From: Lithospermum erythrorhizon
Lineage: Eukaryota > Streptophyta > Magnoliopsida > Boraginales > Boraginaceae
Direction of reading: 5' to 3'
Assembly: GCA_019722365.1 (NCBI GenBank)
Contig: JADFUC010002010.1
Location: 124,001-188,000, forward strand
Length of the DNA stretch: 64,000 nt
The position numbers and the translations under genes were made by a program. Of this stretch, positions 37,267-49,329 are shown piece by piece. The notes under the pieces are model-generated. The model saw only the letters and a list, made by a program, of their open reading frames with translations, was not told where the DNA came from and did not search any database. The stretch's first letter is position 1. Each line of letters opens with the position of its first letter.

Positions 37267-37313
37267 TTCTAGAATCTTCTTTATAGAAGATTCTAGAATA
37301 TTCAAGAAGATTG
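37267..37313. promoter_or_regulatory. Heat-shock element array, second LTR-like copy
   Basis: TTCtaGAAtcTTC at 37267-37279, then GAAgaTTCtaGAAtaTTC at 37286-37303 continuing aaGAAgaTTG to 37313. That is three perfect units, then five perfect plus one imperfect unit at exact 5-base spacing. The same stretch forms a perfect 12 bp stem (tctagaatcttc with its complement, 6-base loop). Confidence 0.65.
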
Positions 37314-37751
37314 TAATAGTTTCACAGCGTCTCTTAAATCTACGCTTAAAGCCCAGGAATTTTGTTTCTACGTAAATGCCACTTTTGGAAATGAGAAAAG
37401 CTTTATGTAGGTGCTTGCATTTTTGAGTTGAGGAATTCTCTCTTCTCACCGCCCCCCCCCTCCACCCTTCATAGTCGAGTAGTAGGTGAAAAAAATTTCA
37501 TTGAATTTTACGCCCCCGATCTCGTCTGATTTAAATATTTTTAAATAAGCTCTATAGTAAAATTTGAAGGAGGGTGCGTTAAATGCGTTGGTGTGGTATT
37601 CTTGAGACAATCACGTTGATTTTGAGTCTCCTCTCATTTATTCCGCTGCAAATTCGAAGAAAGGTACGCTTGTAGGTCGTTGTTTTATTATATTAATGAA
37701 TCACAGTTCTGACTTTTTAATTGTTATTTTAACCGAAGTAAATCCCAACGT

Positions 37752-37764
37752 TGGCATCATGAGC
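37752..37764 (+). other. Primer-binding site like that for initiator tRNA-Met
   Basis: tggcatcatgagc resembles the plant copia primer site tggtatcagagc and directly follows a probable LTR end. Confidence 0.5.
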
Positions 37765-38069
37765 TGGGCTACAGATTGTAATTACATATGACCAAGTGTC
37801 ATGAAATCATTTTATGTATTTTGAATCTGAATTTACTATATGTTTGAATTGCAAATTAGATCATTTAATTGATTATAGAAGTATGTTAACTAAATAATTA
37901 AATAATATTAATTGTTAATGTAATTTTGAAAATAATTAATGTAGTTAAAGCGAGGAAATATATTTTTTAGATTTTAGTAATTTTCGGAATTTGTTGAGAA
38001 AAGAAATTTATATCGATACAGTTTGGGAATCGATTAAGCGATCATTTTAGAAAGAGAATATTCGTAGCC

Positions 38070-39680
38070 TTGAGTCCAGTTGACTATCATGTAGTCCAAT
38101 ACATTGGGCGACATGTATCGAAAAAACTGATTAGCGTCACTAGCGACATGAAACTTTGTCAAATCATTTACGTCTCGTCATCTTGTCATCAGCTGCCCAG
38201 CGTCGTCTGGCGGCGTCGCGTATGTGATAGTGGCATGACGTCGGCTTATTTTTGTCTAACGTTGTGTGTGGACGTTCGGCAATCTTGGACATATCGGCAC
38301 CGTCAAATCATTTTGGACCTATGGTGGTGCCAGGCTTCTTTGGGCTCGATGCTACAGGCGTGGCGCTTAGACTTGGCTGCAAGTGCGATGGTTATTTCAT
38401 GAATTTGAAAGCTTGACCCTTTTGGGCTTGTTTGACTTTTTGGAGTTTTAAATTGTTTTTAAACTCAATGACATATATTTATTTAGAATCGTATGTGTGC
38501 CTTTAAAATACTATGATTCTTATCTATTATTTATGACATCAACATTTCATTATTAGATAATTAGAAATCATTATGAATTTGATATTGGATAAAAGGGAGA
38601 TTAGTGATATGACTTAGATGTGTTTTTGGGAAATATGGTCGTCGATCTTTGCCTAAGATAAATGAGTAGAGATTTTGTTATTATTATTTAATGTAAATAC
38701 TTGGTGGAGGTGAAAAATTGGAGACTTCGAGGATCGAGCGGAATGATAGAGATCGTTATTAGACTTCAGAGCATAGTTAATTACAAATTTTTATAGAGTC
38801 ATATCACTTGTGGTCTTTAATAGTGTTATATTGTATGCTTGGCAATTTATATTATATACTCAGCATATATGTTTTAGCAATTAAGACTAGTTAAGTATAA
38901 CTAATCCATACATAAATTAAATAATGTTATGCCATTTCCTTCAAGTTGGTTTGATCTCAACTATCAGTGGAGATTTCGTAGTTGGTAGGCGTGTCACTTA
39001 AGGTTCTTTTTCAATGCAGGTGTTTGTCTTCTACAGTCTGGACTTATAAATATTTAACCCGGCTGGTAGGTAGGCTTGAGCCGGTGATTTCGAAATTAAG
39101 CAGGCAGATTGACAAAAGGAATCCATACGATCTAAGATGAGCTTTGGTAGCCTTGAAAGTCATGATAGTCATGAGATTGGTGAATGATGCACTATGTGAT
39201 TAGAGGGGTAAATGTATGTGTGCTTTCTGCATTAGATTCTTTAGTCATGTAGCATCTTGGTATGGGTGCTTTTCAACTTTGGGATTGTCGACAATGCAGG
39301 CTAATTCTATTATATGATTTTAGAATTACTTATTATGGCGTGAATAACTAAGCTATATTATTTCTACATATCTTACATAATCCCAGCAGCCTATGAATAA
39401 TAACTCTAATAACTTACTCCGCTCACTTTTGGAGAAATCACGATATGCGTGACACTTCTTCGTTCGATGTGCAAAAGCGAATCATGGAATGGGCAATAAA
39501 TGCGGCAAGGGAGATGAGTAGTGCGACTCTTAGGCTGAGTGGCAGTATTTAAAGGTAGTGCGGGGCCGAGATGAACACAGGGGTGGGCAATGGAGAAAAC
39601 TGCGCGGCCATTTGCTGCCGAGGATCAGGTTGTTTAAGTTTCAATGATTTATTAAAGCGAACAATGTCTACACTACTTTG
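38070..39680 (+). other. Interior of the copia element, mostly unrecognised
   Basis: Includes a 110-residue open frame at 38070-38402 in GC-richer sequence (SPVDYHVVQYIGRHVSKKL start) that I cannot assign, and a GC-richer patch at 39440-39630. By position it should hold gag and protease, but I could not recognise either. Confidence 0.3.
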
Positions 39681-39689
39681 ACGGCTCAT

Positions 39690-40162
39690 GCATTTCAGGG
39701 TTTCCACAATAGAAAATGATAGCTATTACTGCTACCGATTAATGAAAGAAGTGGTTGTTTAGATTACTCGGAATAGTATAGTACTCATGAGTAAAACAAA
39801 TAAAATAGAATGGTCTGCATGTATTGGATACAAATAACTGAGACTCTGACATAAATATTAATCAAAGGAATAAGCCAAATGACTTGAATCCCTCTTATTT
39901 TTTGTGGCATTCTTCGACTTGGTCACATAGAGTGATAAAAGCATTAAGTACATGCGATGGAATTTTTGACATCGATTTTGAACAATATGATCAATGTGAA
40001 TCATGTTTGGTAGCGAATGACGAATCTCATCTTTCAGCTGGAGCAGTGAGGCCAAGCGATTTATTGGGAATCATACAGCGTGTGTGGCCGGGCCAGACAG
40101 GCTCTCTCACGCTTTCGAGAGGTTGCACTTTTCATCTTTATAACGACCCGCTCCCGAATTAG
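39690..40162 (+). pseudogene. Copia pol remnant: GAG-pre-integrase domain and start of integrase
   Basis: Near 39865-39900 a frame gives NDLNP-like then LWHSSTW, followed at 39960-40070 by DGIFDIDFEQYDQCESCL and RPSDLLGIIQRVWPG. These match the order of the copia GAG-pre-integrase domain (LWH, then CxxC in CESC) and the junction to integrase (SDLLG-I-H-D-VCGP in intact elements). The histidine motif after LWH is scrambled and integrase stops after about 40 residues. The sequence is a broken fragment; the product would have matured and integrated element DNA in the nucleus. Confidence 0.65.
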
Positions 40163-40819
40163 AAGCGCCACAATAAAAGTCATTAAACAACACAGCCACA
40201 CAGTCGCCGTCGATGGATGACAACAAAAAGACCTCATTTGACATTAATAATAATAATACACTTTTGTCATGCATTGGTGAACTAACAACACATCGCACAA
40301 AAATGTATACCAGCTTAAAACATCAATCGAATCCTTACAACCATCTGATACACACATAATCTCCCCTTGATACAACGTATTAGTAATGCGATTACACAGA
40401 CCTGATAGCCACAAGTCAGCGGAAAACATAACAAGGAAAAGAATTTGTTGAGGATCTTACATGCAAAAAATACCGCTTTCGCTACCATCTCTTTTTAATC
40501 CATGACACGGTCACCGAACACCGGCGGCTTTCGTGATCGACCCACAGAATCCTAGGCATGGCATCGCCCAGAATAGGAGTCGGTATAAAGTTGAGTGAAT
40601 ACAAATACCACGATTTTTATCTAATCCACGCCATATTCGTAGCATATATAAGATATACTTATATAACATATGCATATCGTTAACGGGCTCCCATGATGAA
40701 TAAGCGTCCATCACAATAGAATCTGCTGCGATATCACGTGATCTTAAAACAGGCTTATAACCATCGATAGCACTTTGTATTCATTTAAGGAAAGCGTCAC
40801 CGACACATAAGATAATCAA

Positions 40820-40976
40820 ATGAGAATTCGCCTCCACAAATATGTCCGGATGAGGAATCCGCTCCACAAGCAAAACCAAACAAATGATGAATCCACTCAT
40901 AAGCGAAGCCAAAACAAATGAGGAATCCGCTCCACAAATAATAACAAACAAATGAGAATCCGCCTCAAATAATCGG
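40820..40976. repeat. Minisatellite, unit about 34 bp, about 5 copies
   Basis: Units resemble atgaggaatccgctccacaa followed by a spacer like gcaaaaccaaacaa. Copies start near 40814, 40849, 40884, 40918 and 40952. Confidence 0.7.
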
Positions 40977-41238
40977 ATAGAGGCTCACCAGTACACTCCG
41001 ACCGAGGCTACACCTACGATATGCATATCTGCTCCAGAGCCTCCGAATCCACGGGTACCCACTGAATGTCATGCACACGAGCTCCCGGTCGGGATCGCGC
41101 CCGACTCCCGCAAATATGAGCAAGCCGATCACAAAATACACTGCTTGGCGCAGTTACCTGCTTTAGCGACCACTGCTGACCACACTTGTGACCATAATTG
41201 CACCACCGGCGCGTAGTATAACCCACTTGATCTGCTTA

Positions 41239-41450
41239 ACATGAATCAAATGTAGCTTATCTGTGTATGGATCATGTCCTTGTTATCTCGCCAACATGGA
41301 TCATAATCGCGGTAACTTCGTAATATGAATCGCATAATCACAGCTATCTCGCAATTATAAATCATAATCACAACTATCTTATAGCATGGATCTATAATCT
41401 GACTGGCTCGTATTATGAATCGCAATCACTTCAATCTGGCGTGTCAAAAT
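41239..41450. repeat. Minisatellite, unit about 30-37 bp, about 6 copies
   Basis: Units resemble catggatcataatcgcggta then acttcg, with variants atgaatcgcataatcacagc and ataaatcataatcacaacta. Confidence 0.65.
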
Positions 41451-42399
41451 AGTCCACAACGACAAACCACGTACAAAACTTATAACATAATATGTATATA
41501 TGAAGGGGTTTCCGTTGTGAGATTTGTACTACGCTACCAAAGGCAAAATCAATAATCACAACTACAGGTAGTCCACGTCATTTAGATCCGGGGCTCGACT
41601 CTTTATTCAAAGAATTATACACATTATAACCACGTTCATTAGAATAACCTCTTAACATCTGTTAAATAGGGTATTATATCGCGTCTATTCAAATTAACTT
41701 TTAGTAATCATCTATCCCGAGTAGTATACACTTCTAAAATTCCAACAACTACATTCTAATTACCAAAACTGTAACTCGATATTCGGTCATCGGCTTTATT
41801 ATCCGACAATAACGCTTTCAGTCACATTCTAATCGATCAGCAATAAATAAGCCAATAAATTAACCCGTTATAATAAACTTTTAATTCAAAAACTGGTATT
41901 ACAACTCGGCTTTGGAATAACTTGACTCAATAATATCTCTAGCAATCAACATCAGAAATTAAAACTTTCCAAAGAAACTTAACTATATTAAAGTCCCATG
42001 CTCATGATAGTTTAAAAACTTAGAAGAAGTCAACTTGATCGATCAATACACTTGACCCAAAATCAAGTATAATCACTCTACTCACATATTTCAGAAGCAG
42101 GGGATCTTACATGCAGATTGACCACCAAAACTCCAATTCCTCAAAAGTCAACAAGAATCCGGCACTTTATCAATTTCTACACGTTTCAACCTCAAAATCT
42201 GATTGGCATAACCTGCAATCATCGGAATCTAACCACACAGGCGATCCATATATATCTATTTTGAACTCCCAGGCTTCGAGGTCAACAAGAAATCGTAAAA
42301 AGTAAACTCTTCCAAAATTCAAGCAAAATATCTGAAAGGATTGGCCTTTTCTGCAGCGTACTGATATGAGGATGATGAAGGAAACTCTCCACAAATTTT

Positions 42400-44690
42400 T
42401 CTTGAGTTTTAAGCAACGGTGATTGATGGAAACCTATTTGGAGGAAGAAATGTTTCTCTTTCTTCCTAATTGAAAGATTACGATAAAATGGAGAGAGGGA
42501 TAGGTTTTGTGGATGAGGATGAAGAAAAGAGTGAGGCCAGAGGTTAGGTGGAGATGATGTAAAGGCCACTGGGGAAAAAGTGTCCCTCTAGGCTCACGAG
42601 GAAATCTTAGTCCCACAGAAGACTCAGGAGGCTGTGATTTGGCCTTATATTTTTCACAGCCGAGGCGGGCTCTAGAATTTCCAGCAAGCGGATGAGTGAG
42701 TCGGGGAAAGGGAGGAGTGCATACCGAGATGACTCGATTGGCTGCATGTACTCGGCGCCCATGGCCAGGCTCGGAATTTGGAGGCCTGTTATAAGCAAAA
42801 TTTAGAAGCTTATGGACGGAGGAGGAAGAATATCGAAAGAAAAGGGCAAAATGAAAACTCACCTCGAGGGAGGGATTGGTTAAGTGGCAACCCATGGAGC
42901 AGTGGTGGCGGCGGGCCATAGTCGAATGCGTTGTAAAAAAAAGATACCTGGCGCCTCCCGAGGCCCGGGGATTGGCATTAGTTGAGGGGAAATAGACACC
43001 ATGACCCTAATAATAACCTTGGAAGTGAGTAAAATTTTAAAAGTGTGAGGCATGGGGATCTTTCCTCGAGAGAGTGGAAAGGCGTGTCTAAATCCCACCT
43101 TATGCTTTGAGATCCCGGAGGCATATGGGACTTCGGGTGATGCAGCGAAGCCAAAGGGATATCTTGGGGTTCACTGCTTGAGGGCAGAACTGAAGAAAGG
43201 GTCTCAGTATACGAAAGTTCCGCTTGGAGAGATGCTTCTTGAAAACCGCCATGTAATAAGATCACCATTTGATGTGAAATAGAGGAAGCTTAGATCATAC
43301 AGGTCTTATTTGTGAAGGAGGTGAGAAATAATTCGGCCATGGTCGCACTGACGGAGAAGAAAAAGAAGAGAGTAAAAACCCGATAATGGAAATCCAGCGT
43401 ATTTGGGAGTAGAGTTAGCGGGACGGCCGCTGTCGTAGACTGACGCCTCCCTACATAGGTCCACGGGAGAGAGGCCGCGAGGGATGCTCCCCGGAGCCCC
43501 ACGGCAGAAGAAGGTTTCGGCCCGGGAGGAGGAGTGTTGGCCCGGTCGATCGACAACAGGCGTTGAAGAAACATTGAGGGATTAGGATATCGCCAGGGGA
43601 CCTAATCGGCGGATTCCGCTTCTCGAAAAGTTCGCTACCTTGAAATCGGTTAAGGTAGAACACCAAGCGTTTGGCTTGGGAGACAGTACTTGACGATGAA
43701 GGGGCCACTAGGCATGGCCCAAGGGGTGGCAGAAGAGGCCGCCGAGGTTCTGCTAGGAACTCCAGAGGAGGAAGAGATCCCAGGGAGGGAGATGATCGAG
43801 GGTGTCATTGTGTAACCTTGTCCTTGAGGCGTGACTTAGTAAGTCGGACACAATGTGGGGAAAAGGCGAGAGGTTGATTAGTAAAAGGTGGAAACGAGGA
43901 TGCTTTTATGAACCCGAGGGATTAGCGAGAGGAATGGGGAGGAGTTTCTTCCTTGATTGATTTGGGGGAAAAAATAGATAGAAGAAAGAAATTAAGGGGG
44001 ACTCGACCGTGCAGCGATAGTGGAAAGGCGGAGATAGGCGAGAGAATAGTATTAAAGCGCCGTTTGAGTGTGAAAGAAATTTTGAAGAGATCCGCCCGTA
44101 TTGAGATCAAACCCATAGAAAATGGGCAGATGCAGGGCAAATAATTCCATAAATAATTAGATTTGGTGGGGAGATTGAGTCAACCAGAGTGCCAGGCTCC
44201 ATCGAAGAAGGATCGTGGGCAGAAGAAACCCGAGAATAAATGGGCGCAGTGCGTGAGTTGGCGAATGCGGGGCCCGCTAAAGAGGCTTGATTATGCAATT
44301 CGATTAGGAAGAAGAAAGAAGGTATTGAGTGTCGGCGGAGTTCGGCTCGATAAAGAGGCGAATAAGGCTATCGTTACACGACCATTAATAGGCAGCTTAA
44401 TCATTAATGAGAATGGCGGAGTCGTGAGGCTCTGACCAATGTGATTCAAAACTATAAAGAGATTGCATATCGAGGTAAGATCAAAGAAGAGTTTACTTTG
44501 ATGCCAACCTCTTTTCTCTGAAACTAAACTCTTTTCGATCCGTTCTGCCCATTGATCGTTTGGAGTGTTCAGAGCCGTGCAGCCAGGTCCTTGTTTTCTG
44601 AGGAGCATTCGTTGGAGTAAGGAATGTATCAATTTCATTTGGAGGATTTGGCGATGGGCGAGTACCCAAACCGGACCAAATCATCAAGAT
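42400..44690 (+). mobile_element. GC-rich LINE-like remnant (ORF1 and possible start of ORF2)
   Basis: The block is clearly more GC-rich than its flanks. At 43953-44140 the plus strand reads SVKEILKRSARIEIKPIENG, like the segment before the zinc knuckle in plant LINE ORF1 proteins (DUF4283 type). At 44160-44300 it reads GRLSQPECQAPSKKDRG and later WAQCVSWRMRGPLKR, like the knuckle (CGRLGH...ECE) and the W-RM end segment. Near 44635-44690 phrases echo the start of a LINE endonuclease. Several frame changes and a missing knuckle cysteine show decay. No poly(A) tail or target duplication was found and the downstream ORF2 is missing, which is unusual because LINEs normally lose the 5' end. A decayed GC-rich host gene is the main alternative. 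Confidence 0.35.
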
Positions 44691-47225
44691 ATGTGCATGT
44701 GATTGGTGTTTGCATATAGATGATTTCTTTGAATAATATGAGTGAATTGTTTATGGAACATTGGACTAATTTTAGTGGTCGGTTTGTAATGTAGACTAAA
44801 GTAAACCGTGTATGTTGGGGAAGAATTCGTATTTAGTGTGGTTTTATCACTATGTATAAGGATATAAATGTATCTTTGGTAAAAGTTTGTGCGTGGTATA
44901 ATGTGATGAGATGATTTTATAAGTTGCGCTCTTCTCCATTTAGATGAAAAATTATTTCGAATACTGTTGAATTGATGTTTTAGAAAATTTGTCTTGTGAA
45001 AAATGATACCATTTCAACAAATGAAAATGCTCCATAATGTGCTAGCATCGCAACAAAAAGAATATGATGATAATTTGTATGTGAGAATTTCCTCCTTTTT
45101 ATTAAGATAGTATCTTAAATTTTTTAATATGGTGGTGTTTGATGAGTTGAAATGAAAATAGTGAAAAGGAAGTCATAGTGGTGTAATCAGTGATCATGAA
45201 CGAAAGAGATGGTGATTCGTTTTTTGGTTATATTCATAGAAAATACAAGTTCTACTAATATATTTTTTTGGTTTTATGAGATTTAACAAGTGTAGGTAGT
45301 CTAATTATTATTCAATTAAATGTTCAGTGGAGGTTAAGAGCCATCAGTGGGATTAATTTTGATATATTATTAATTTTTATTAATATCAATCATCTATTAG
45401 TGTAAGGCTTCCTAAGTAGCTTATGTAGGGCTTTTAAGGATGCACAATTCATTTTGAACACCAAAGCAAAGTCAAAGTTAATTGTATCATCTTTTTCCTT
45501 TGGGGTCCAGCATCATCTTTTTCCTAATTTTATGTTTCAAAGTCTTACCATACGCCACATAAAATTACCCTAGCAATACCTTCACTCAAGCCTTCTCATT
45601 CTTTGTCTTGAGTCTTGACATTTTTATTTTCCAACCAGTTGTGCCTTTGCCACTGAAATGCCATCGGCACGGTCAAGATAGGCAGCGAGTAACATATTTT
45701 AGAACCGTTGATCATCTCGGTCCAATCTTTTCTTCCCTAGCTATATAAGATCAAACTTCAAAGTTATTAAAATATTTATGAACTTATTCACTTATGATTC
45801 AGTTTATATTTATATTAAGGATTAAAGATAAACCTTTTCCTCGTGTAAGACTTCTCTTCTTTCGGGCTTCTGAGGGGAGTATTAGATAGAATTTGACGTA
45901 TAACTCCTGTCTAATACTCCGGATAACATTAGTATTAATAAATGTCACTCACATCTTGAAAGCGTGAGAGTTTAATATTAGATTTATTACATATATTGCT
46001 TACAATAATACAATAATGATAACAATGAGTACTACATATACACGTAGCCCATGTATTAAGAATGTGTATACTTCCTCTAAAATGGTGTAATATGAGTTCA
46101 GACCTATCCAAACTTAACCATCCATTAGAGTTCTTCATCACATCTAAATAAAATTTGAAGAATTTCTTGGAGCTACTTAATCTGTTAATAGCCAGTTGCT
46201 CAATTTTAATAAGTCACTTCTAACGTATTTCATGCGAAAGTTTGATTGCAATTTTTATAATAATAGTAAAGAGACGCGTCTGTCTGCGGCTTGTCTGTCG
46301 ATTTCAAAATATTTGATACGTTTAACATGTTTTAATTAGAAATAAATTTCTAAAAATTGTGTAAAAACTTACACTACTTCAATTTTTTTAATTAATATTT
46401 TTATTTTTTGAAAGGATACTTTGATCACAAATAACTTTTTAAATATAAGATGAAAAATTACAATAAAATATGATAATGAAATATTTTCAAAAAAGATCCA
46501 TTAGTATAATTTTATAAGCATCTGCAGTTCTTTTTTGTGGATAATATTTATTTATTTTCTAGTATATTTTATTTTAAAATTATAATTTTATTAGTAATAT
46601 TAATTAAATTATTAATATATATTACGAATAAATTCCTTTAATACTTATTCAACAAAAATAAAATATTTTTTATAAACTTAAATAGTATATATGTCCGGGT
46701 ATGTAACTAATATTTTTTAGTAAAACATTAGTAATATAATATTAACATCAAAATTATATTATTGAATAATAATCAATCAAATACAATTATAACGGCGAAT
46801 AGATAATTAGTTCAAATATGAAAAGATTTTCAATTTAAACATCACATCTTTTTCCTCTGACTAAGAAAAGAAATTTTTCATAATAATTAATCGTATTAAC
46901 GTGTTACAGACCTGGAATTCTTACGTGACTAACGGGGAACCGTTATACATAATGACAATATTAAGGAAATGATTTGGTATTTCACTTGTATGTTTTACTT
47001 TATGATTTTGTTACTACGTATTAAAGTTGGAAGAATGAAAGAAAATTTCTTCCTGGCATGCATTATATCAACAGTTTGGAAGGATATTCGATTAGCTTGA
47101 TTTTGTACGTGGGCCGGAGAAATAATTTGTTAGAATGCCCAATACTCATATATGACTATCATTGTTGTTAATGGCCCAAATTATGAGTAGTTAACATCTA
47201 TTATGATTGAAATGGATAATAGAAA
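44691..47225. other. AT-rich spacer, no gene seen
   Basis: About 2.5 kb without supported coding sequence. MITE-end-like words (gtctaatactccgg near 45910) are present. Confidence 0.45.

Positions 47226-47229
<4 letters not shown>

Positions 47230-47270
<41 letters not shown>
47230..47270. repeat. (AAT)n microsatellite
   Basis: About 13 uninterrupted aat units. Confidence 0.9.
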
Positions 47271-47274
<4 letters not shown>

Positions 47275-48120
47275 ATTATCAAAAGTATATAAAGATATGC
47301 TCACATATTAATTTGACATTATAAATTGTGTCAATCTCTAAATAATATTTGTAATTATATCACGAGGTGATGTTTATGTCGGGGTGGAAAAAGATATATC
47401 AGCCAATCACCAAATTGAGATGAATTCGTAGGCGGTCTGAAATACAAAGGTATTTATTATAAGCGGTATCAGGCCGAGCTTATTCAGAGGTCTGGTTCGA
47501 TTCCTTTTTAGAGGATTGTTCTACCTGTTTCGGTTTCGACACCATTTCGATAGTTTCGGTTTACGTAGAAGTGGTGCAATATTCAAGAAAAGTGAGGGGC
47601 CTCCATAGCAATTTCGCTTGAGAGAGAAAACCAATACTTACATGTATCCCCAACTTCGTTACTTAGTTTAGAATTTAATTGTTGTATGATATTGTATGTA
47701 ATTTCTAATTCCTATTGTTTAGTTTAAAAAAAATAGAAAACTGAAATATTATTTAACAATAATAGTCATCGATATAGTATCATGGTGTTGTTTTTATGAC
47801 AATTAAATTGTGGTATAATTTAAAAAGTATAATTTTTAAATTTTTTGTAGATCGATATATAAAATTCATATGTAGAGAAATTGAATTAAATACTCAATCC
47901 CACTTAAGATTACATCAGCTCTTGACTTTGTCCTTAGATATTTTTGTTTGTATTGTATATCTTGATGAGAACTAAATCAATGAAAAATACGTTTGAAACT
48001 CTTTCCAGGTGATTTATTTTTTATAAAATATTATACAACACGAACAAATATATTTAGTTAAGTTTGAAAATTAAGAACTATAAAAAAGATTATGCAATCT
48101 TTTTGTGGGATGGAGGAGTA
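47271..48120. other. Spacer with a possible LTR fragment
   Basis: At 47490-47600 the phrases gtttcgacacca, gatagtttcgg and aatattcaagaa resemble the 36.4-37.3 kb LTR-like region, so this may be an LTR fragment. Nothing else is seen. Confidence 0.3.
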
Positions 48121-48123
48121 ACA

Positions 48124-48154
<31 letters not shown>

Positions 48155-48335
48155 GTATTATAATAATTCTATACAAAGTATATGATTATTAACTAATACA
48201 TATTATTATAATAATAATAACAATAGTTCTACATAATAATAAATAATAATAATAATTCTACACCAAACATATGATTATTTAACTAACTCCTATTATAATA
48301 ATAATAATAACAATAGGTCTACATAATACATATTA
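48124..48335. repeat. Interrupted (AAT)n-rich block
   Basis: Runs of aat/taa units at 48124-48154, 48210-48260 and 48295-48312, with the phrase ataatacatattatta...ctacataata repeated between them. Confidence 0.8.
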
Positions 48336-48343
48336 TTATTTAA

Positions 48344-48607
48344 TACTCCCTCCTTTTTTTATAGTTGTCCTTTTAGACAAAAAAATTATTTTTTTATAGT
48401 TGTCGGTTTAGCATAATAAATAGCATTTTTTACATTTTAATGTTAACATTCTTTATCTCTTTGAAATAAACAACCTGAAGTAAGTATTATTATTTAAATT
48501 GATTATCATTTTTACATTTTTCAATGCACTTTTTGATTCTTTTTAACTTCTTTGTGTCTATGTAATGCGAAGTCTTTAGAGCAATGACTAAAAAAAATGT
48601 AGTAGTT
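48344..48607. mobile_element. Stowaway-type MITE
   Basis: Starts ta-ctccctcctttttttatag and ends aaaaaatgtagtagtta. The interior phrase agcataataaatagcatttt is shared with the MITE at 63767-63984, so both belong to one family. The right end is worn. Confidence 0.6.
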
Positions 48608-49325
48608 AATTCACTGTAGAACTTATGAGTTATCTATTAAGATGTGAAATTATTAATTAAAAATATATGTTTTTTCCTAACCTTTAAATTTTTTTTGAGA
48701 TAAGGGTAATTTAGTAATTAATAATGTAAAAAGGAAAATCTGTGCTTGACCATCCTTTTATATATGTTAAGTGATAGTGATTTTAAGATCCTTGATATTT
48801 TTTTTCATATATATATATATATATATTGAATTAGCTGATGCGAGCATCAAATGCTATTAGCATTATTATGACATGATTTTATTTTCTTTCCAGTAACGTC
48901 AGAATTAAATTAATTAAAGATATGTGTAATTCTAATCTAGTCGTTTGGGCATTGATATAATATATACTCCGTAATATAATTGAGTCCGATTTGGATGTTT
49001 AAACAATTACTAGTAATGTGAAAGAATATCGAAGATAATTACAGTGGTTAGAATTAACTTCCCCGGTGACTTAAAGTCACGGTTTGATTAAATTATATAA
49101 GAGGACGGTGGGAGGATTTTTTTTTAATTACTAGTAATGTAGTTTATAAGGGTATAAATGTCATTTTGTTTTTCTATTGTCCTTTTTTTATTCAACATTT
49201 TTTTGTTTCCTATCCCGGCCCACGAGCACGAAAAATTACCGAGATACAAGTAATCCATGATTTTTTCTTTTTTCATTTGAATTACACTTTGAGAATACCG
49301 ATTGTACAATAATCTAGTGATGCCC
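48608..49325. other. AT-rich spacer, no gene seen
   Basis: Contains an (AT)n run at about 48808-48828 and a Stowaway-end-like atactccgtaat at 48963. Confidence 0.45.
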
Positions 49326-49329
49326 ATGC

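Larger units (their letters stand above)
35878..40162 (+). mobile_element. Plus-strand Ty1-copia element, 5' part, with duplicated LTR-like leader
   Basis: The element is anchored by a primer-site sequence at 37752 (tggcatcatgagctgggc, compare tggtatcagagctgggc) right after a probable LTR end (aatcccaac), and by copia pol sequence at 39690-40162 on the same strand. The LTR-like region seems present twice, about 35878-36900 and 37020-37750, sharing aattgttg[ga]acaatta, cttc[ct].g[ga].tttaaa and ttctagaatattc phrases in the same order. Reverse transcriptase and a matching 3' LTR were not seen; sequence changes at about 40163. Boundaries are approximate. Confidence 0.5.
40163..42100. other. Repeat-rich sequence of unknown type
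   Basis: GC-richer than its surroundings, with two tandem arrays (40820-40976 and 41239-41450) and a short phrase, ggatcttacatgca, found at both 40453 and 42102. The repeated phrase about 1.65 kb apart could mark related ends. The open frames are shadows without recognisable domains. It may be LTR or untranslated sequence of a Ty3-gypsy element, but I see no domain proving that. Confidence 0.35.

Noticed and set aside
42434..43708. Dense overlapping minus-strand ORFs in the GC-rich block
   Set aside because: They are shadows of a GC-rich region; the plus strand gives the only family-like phrases.
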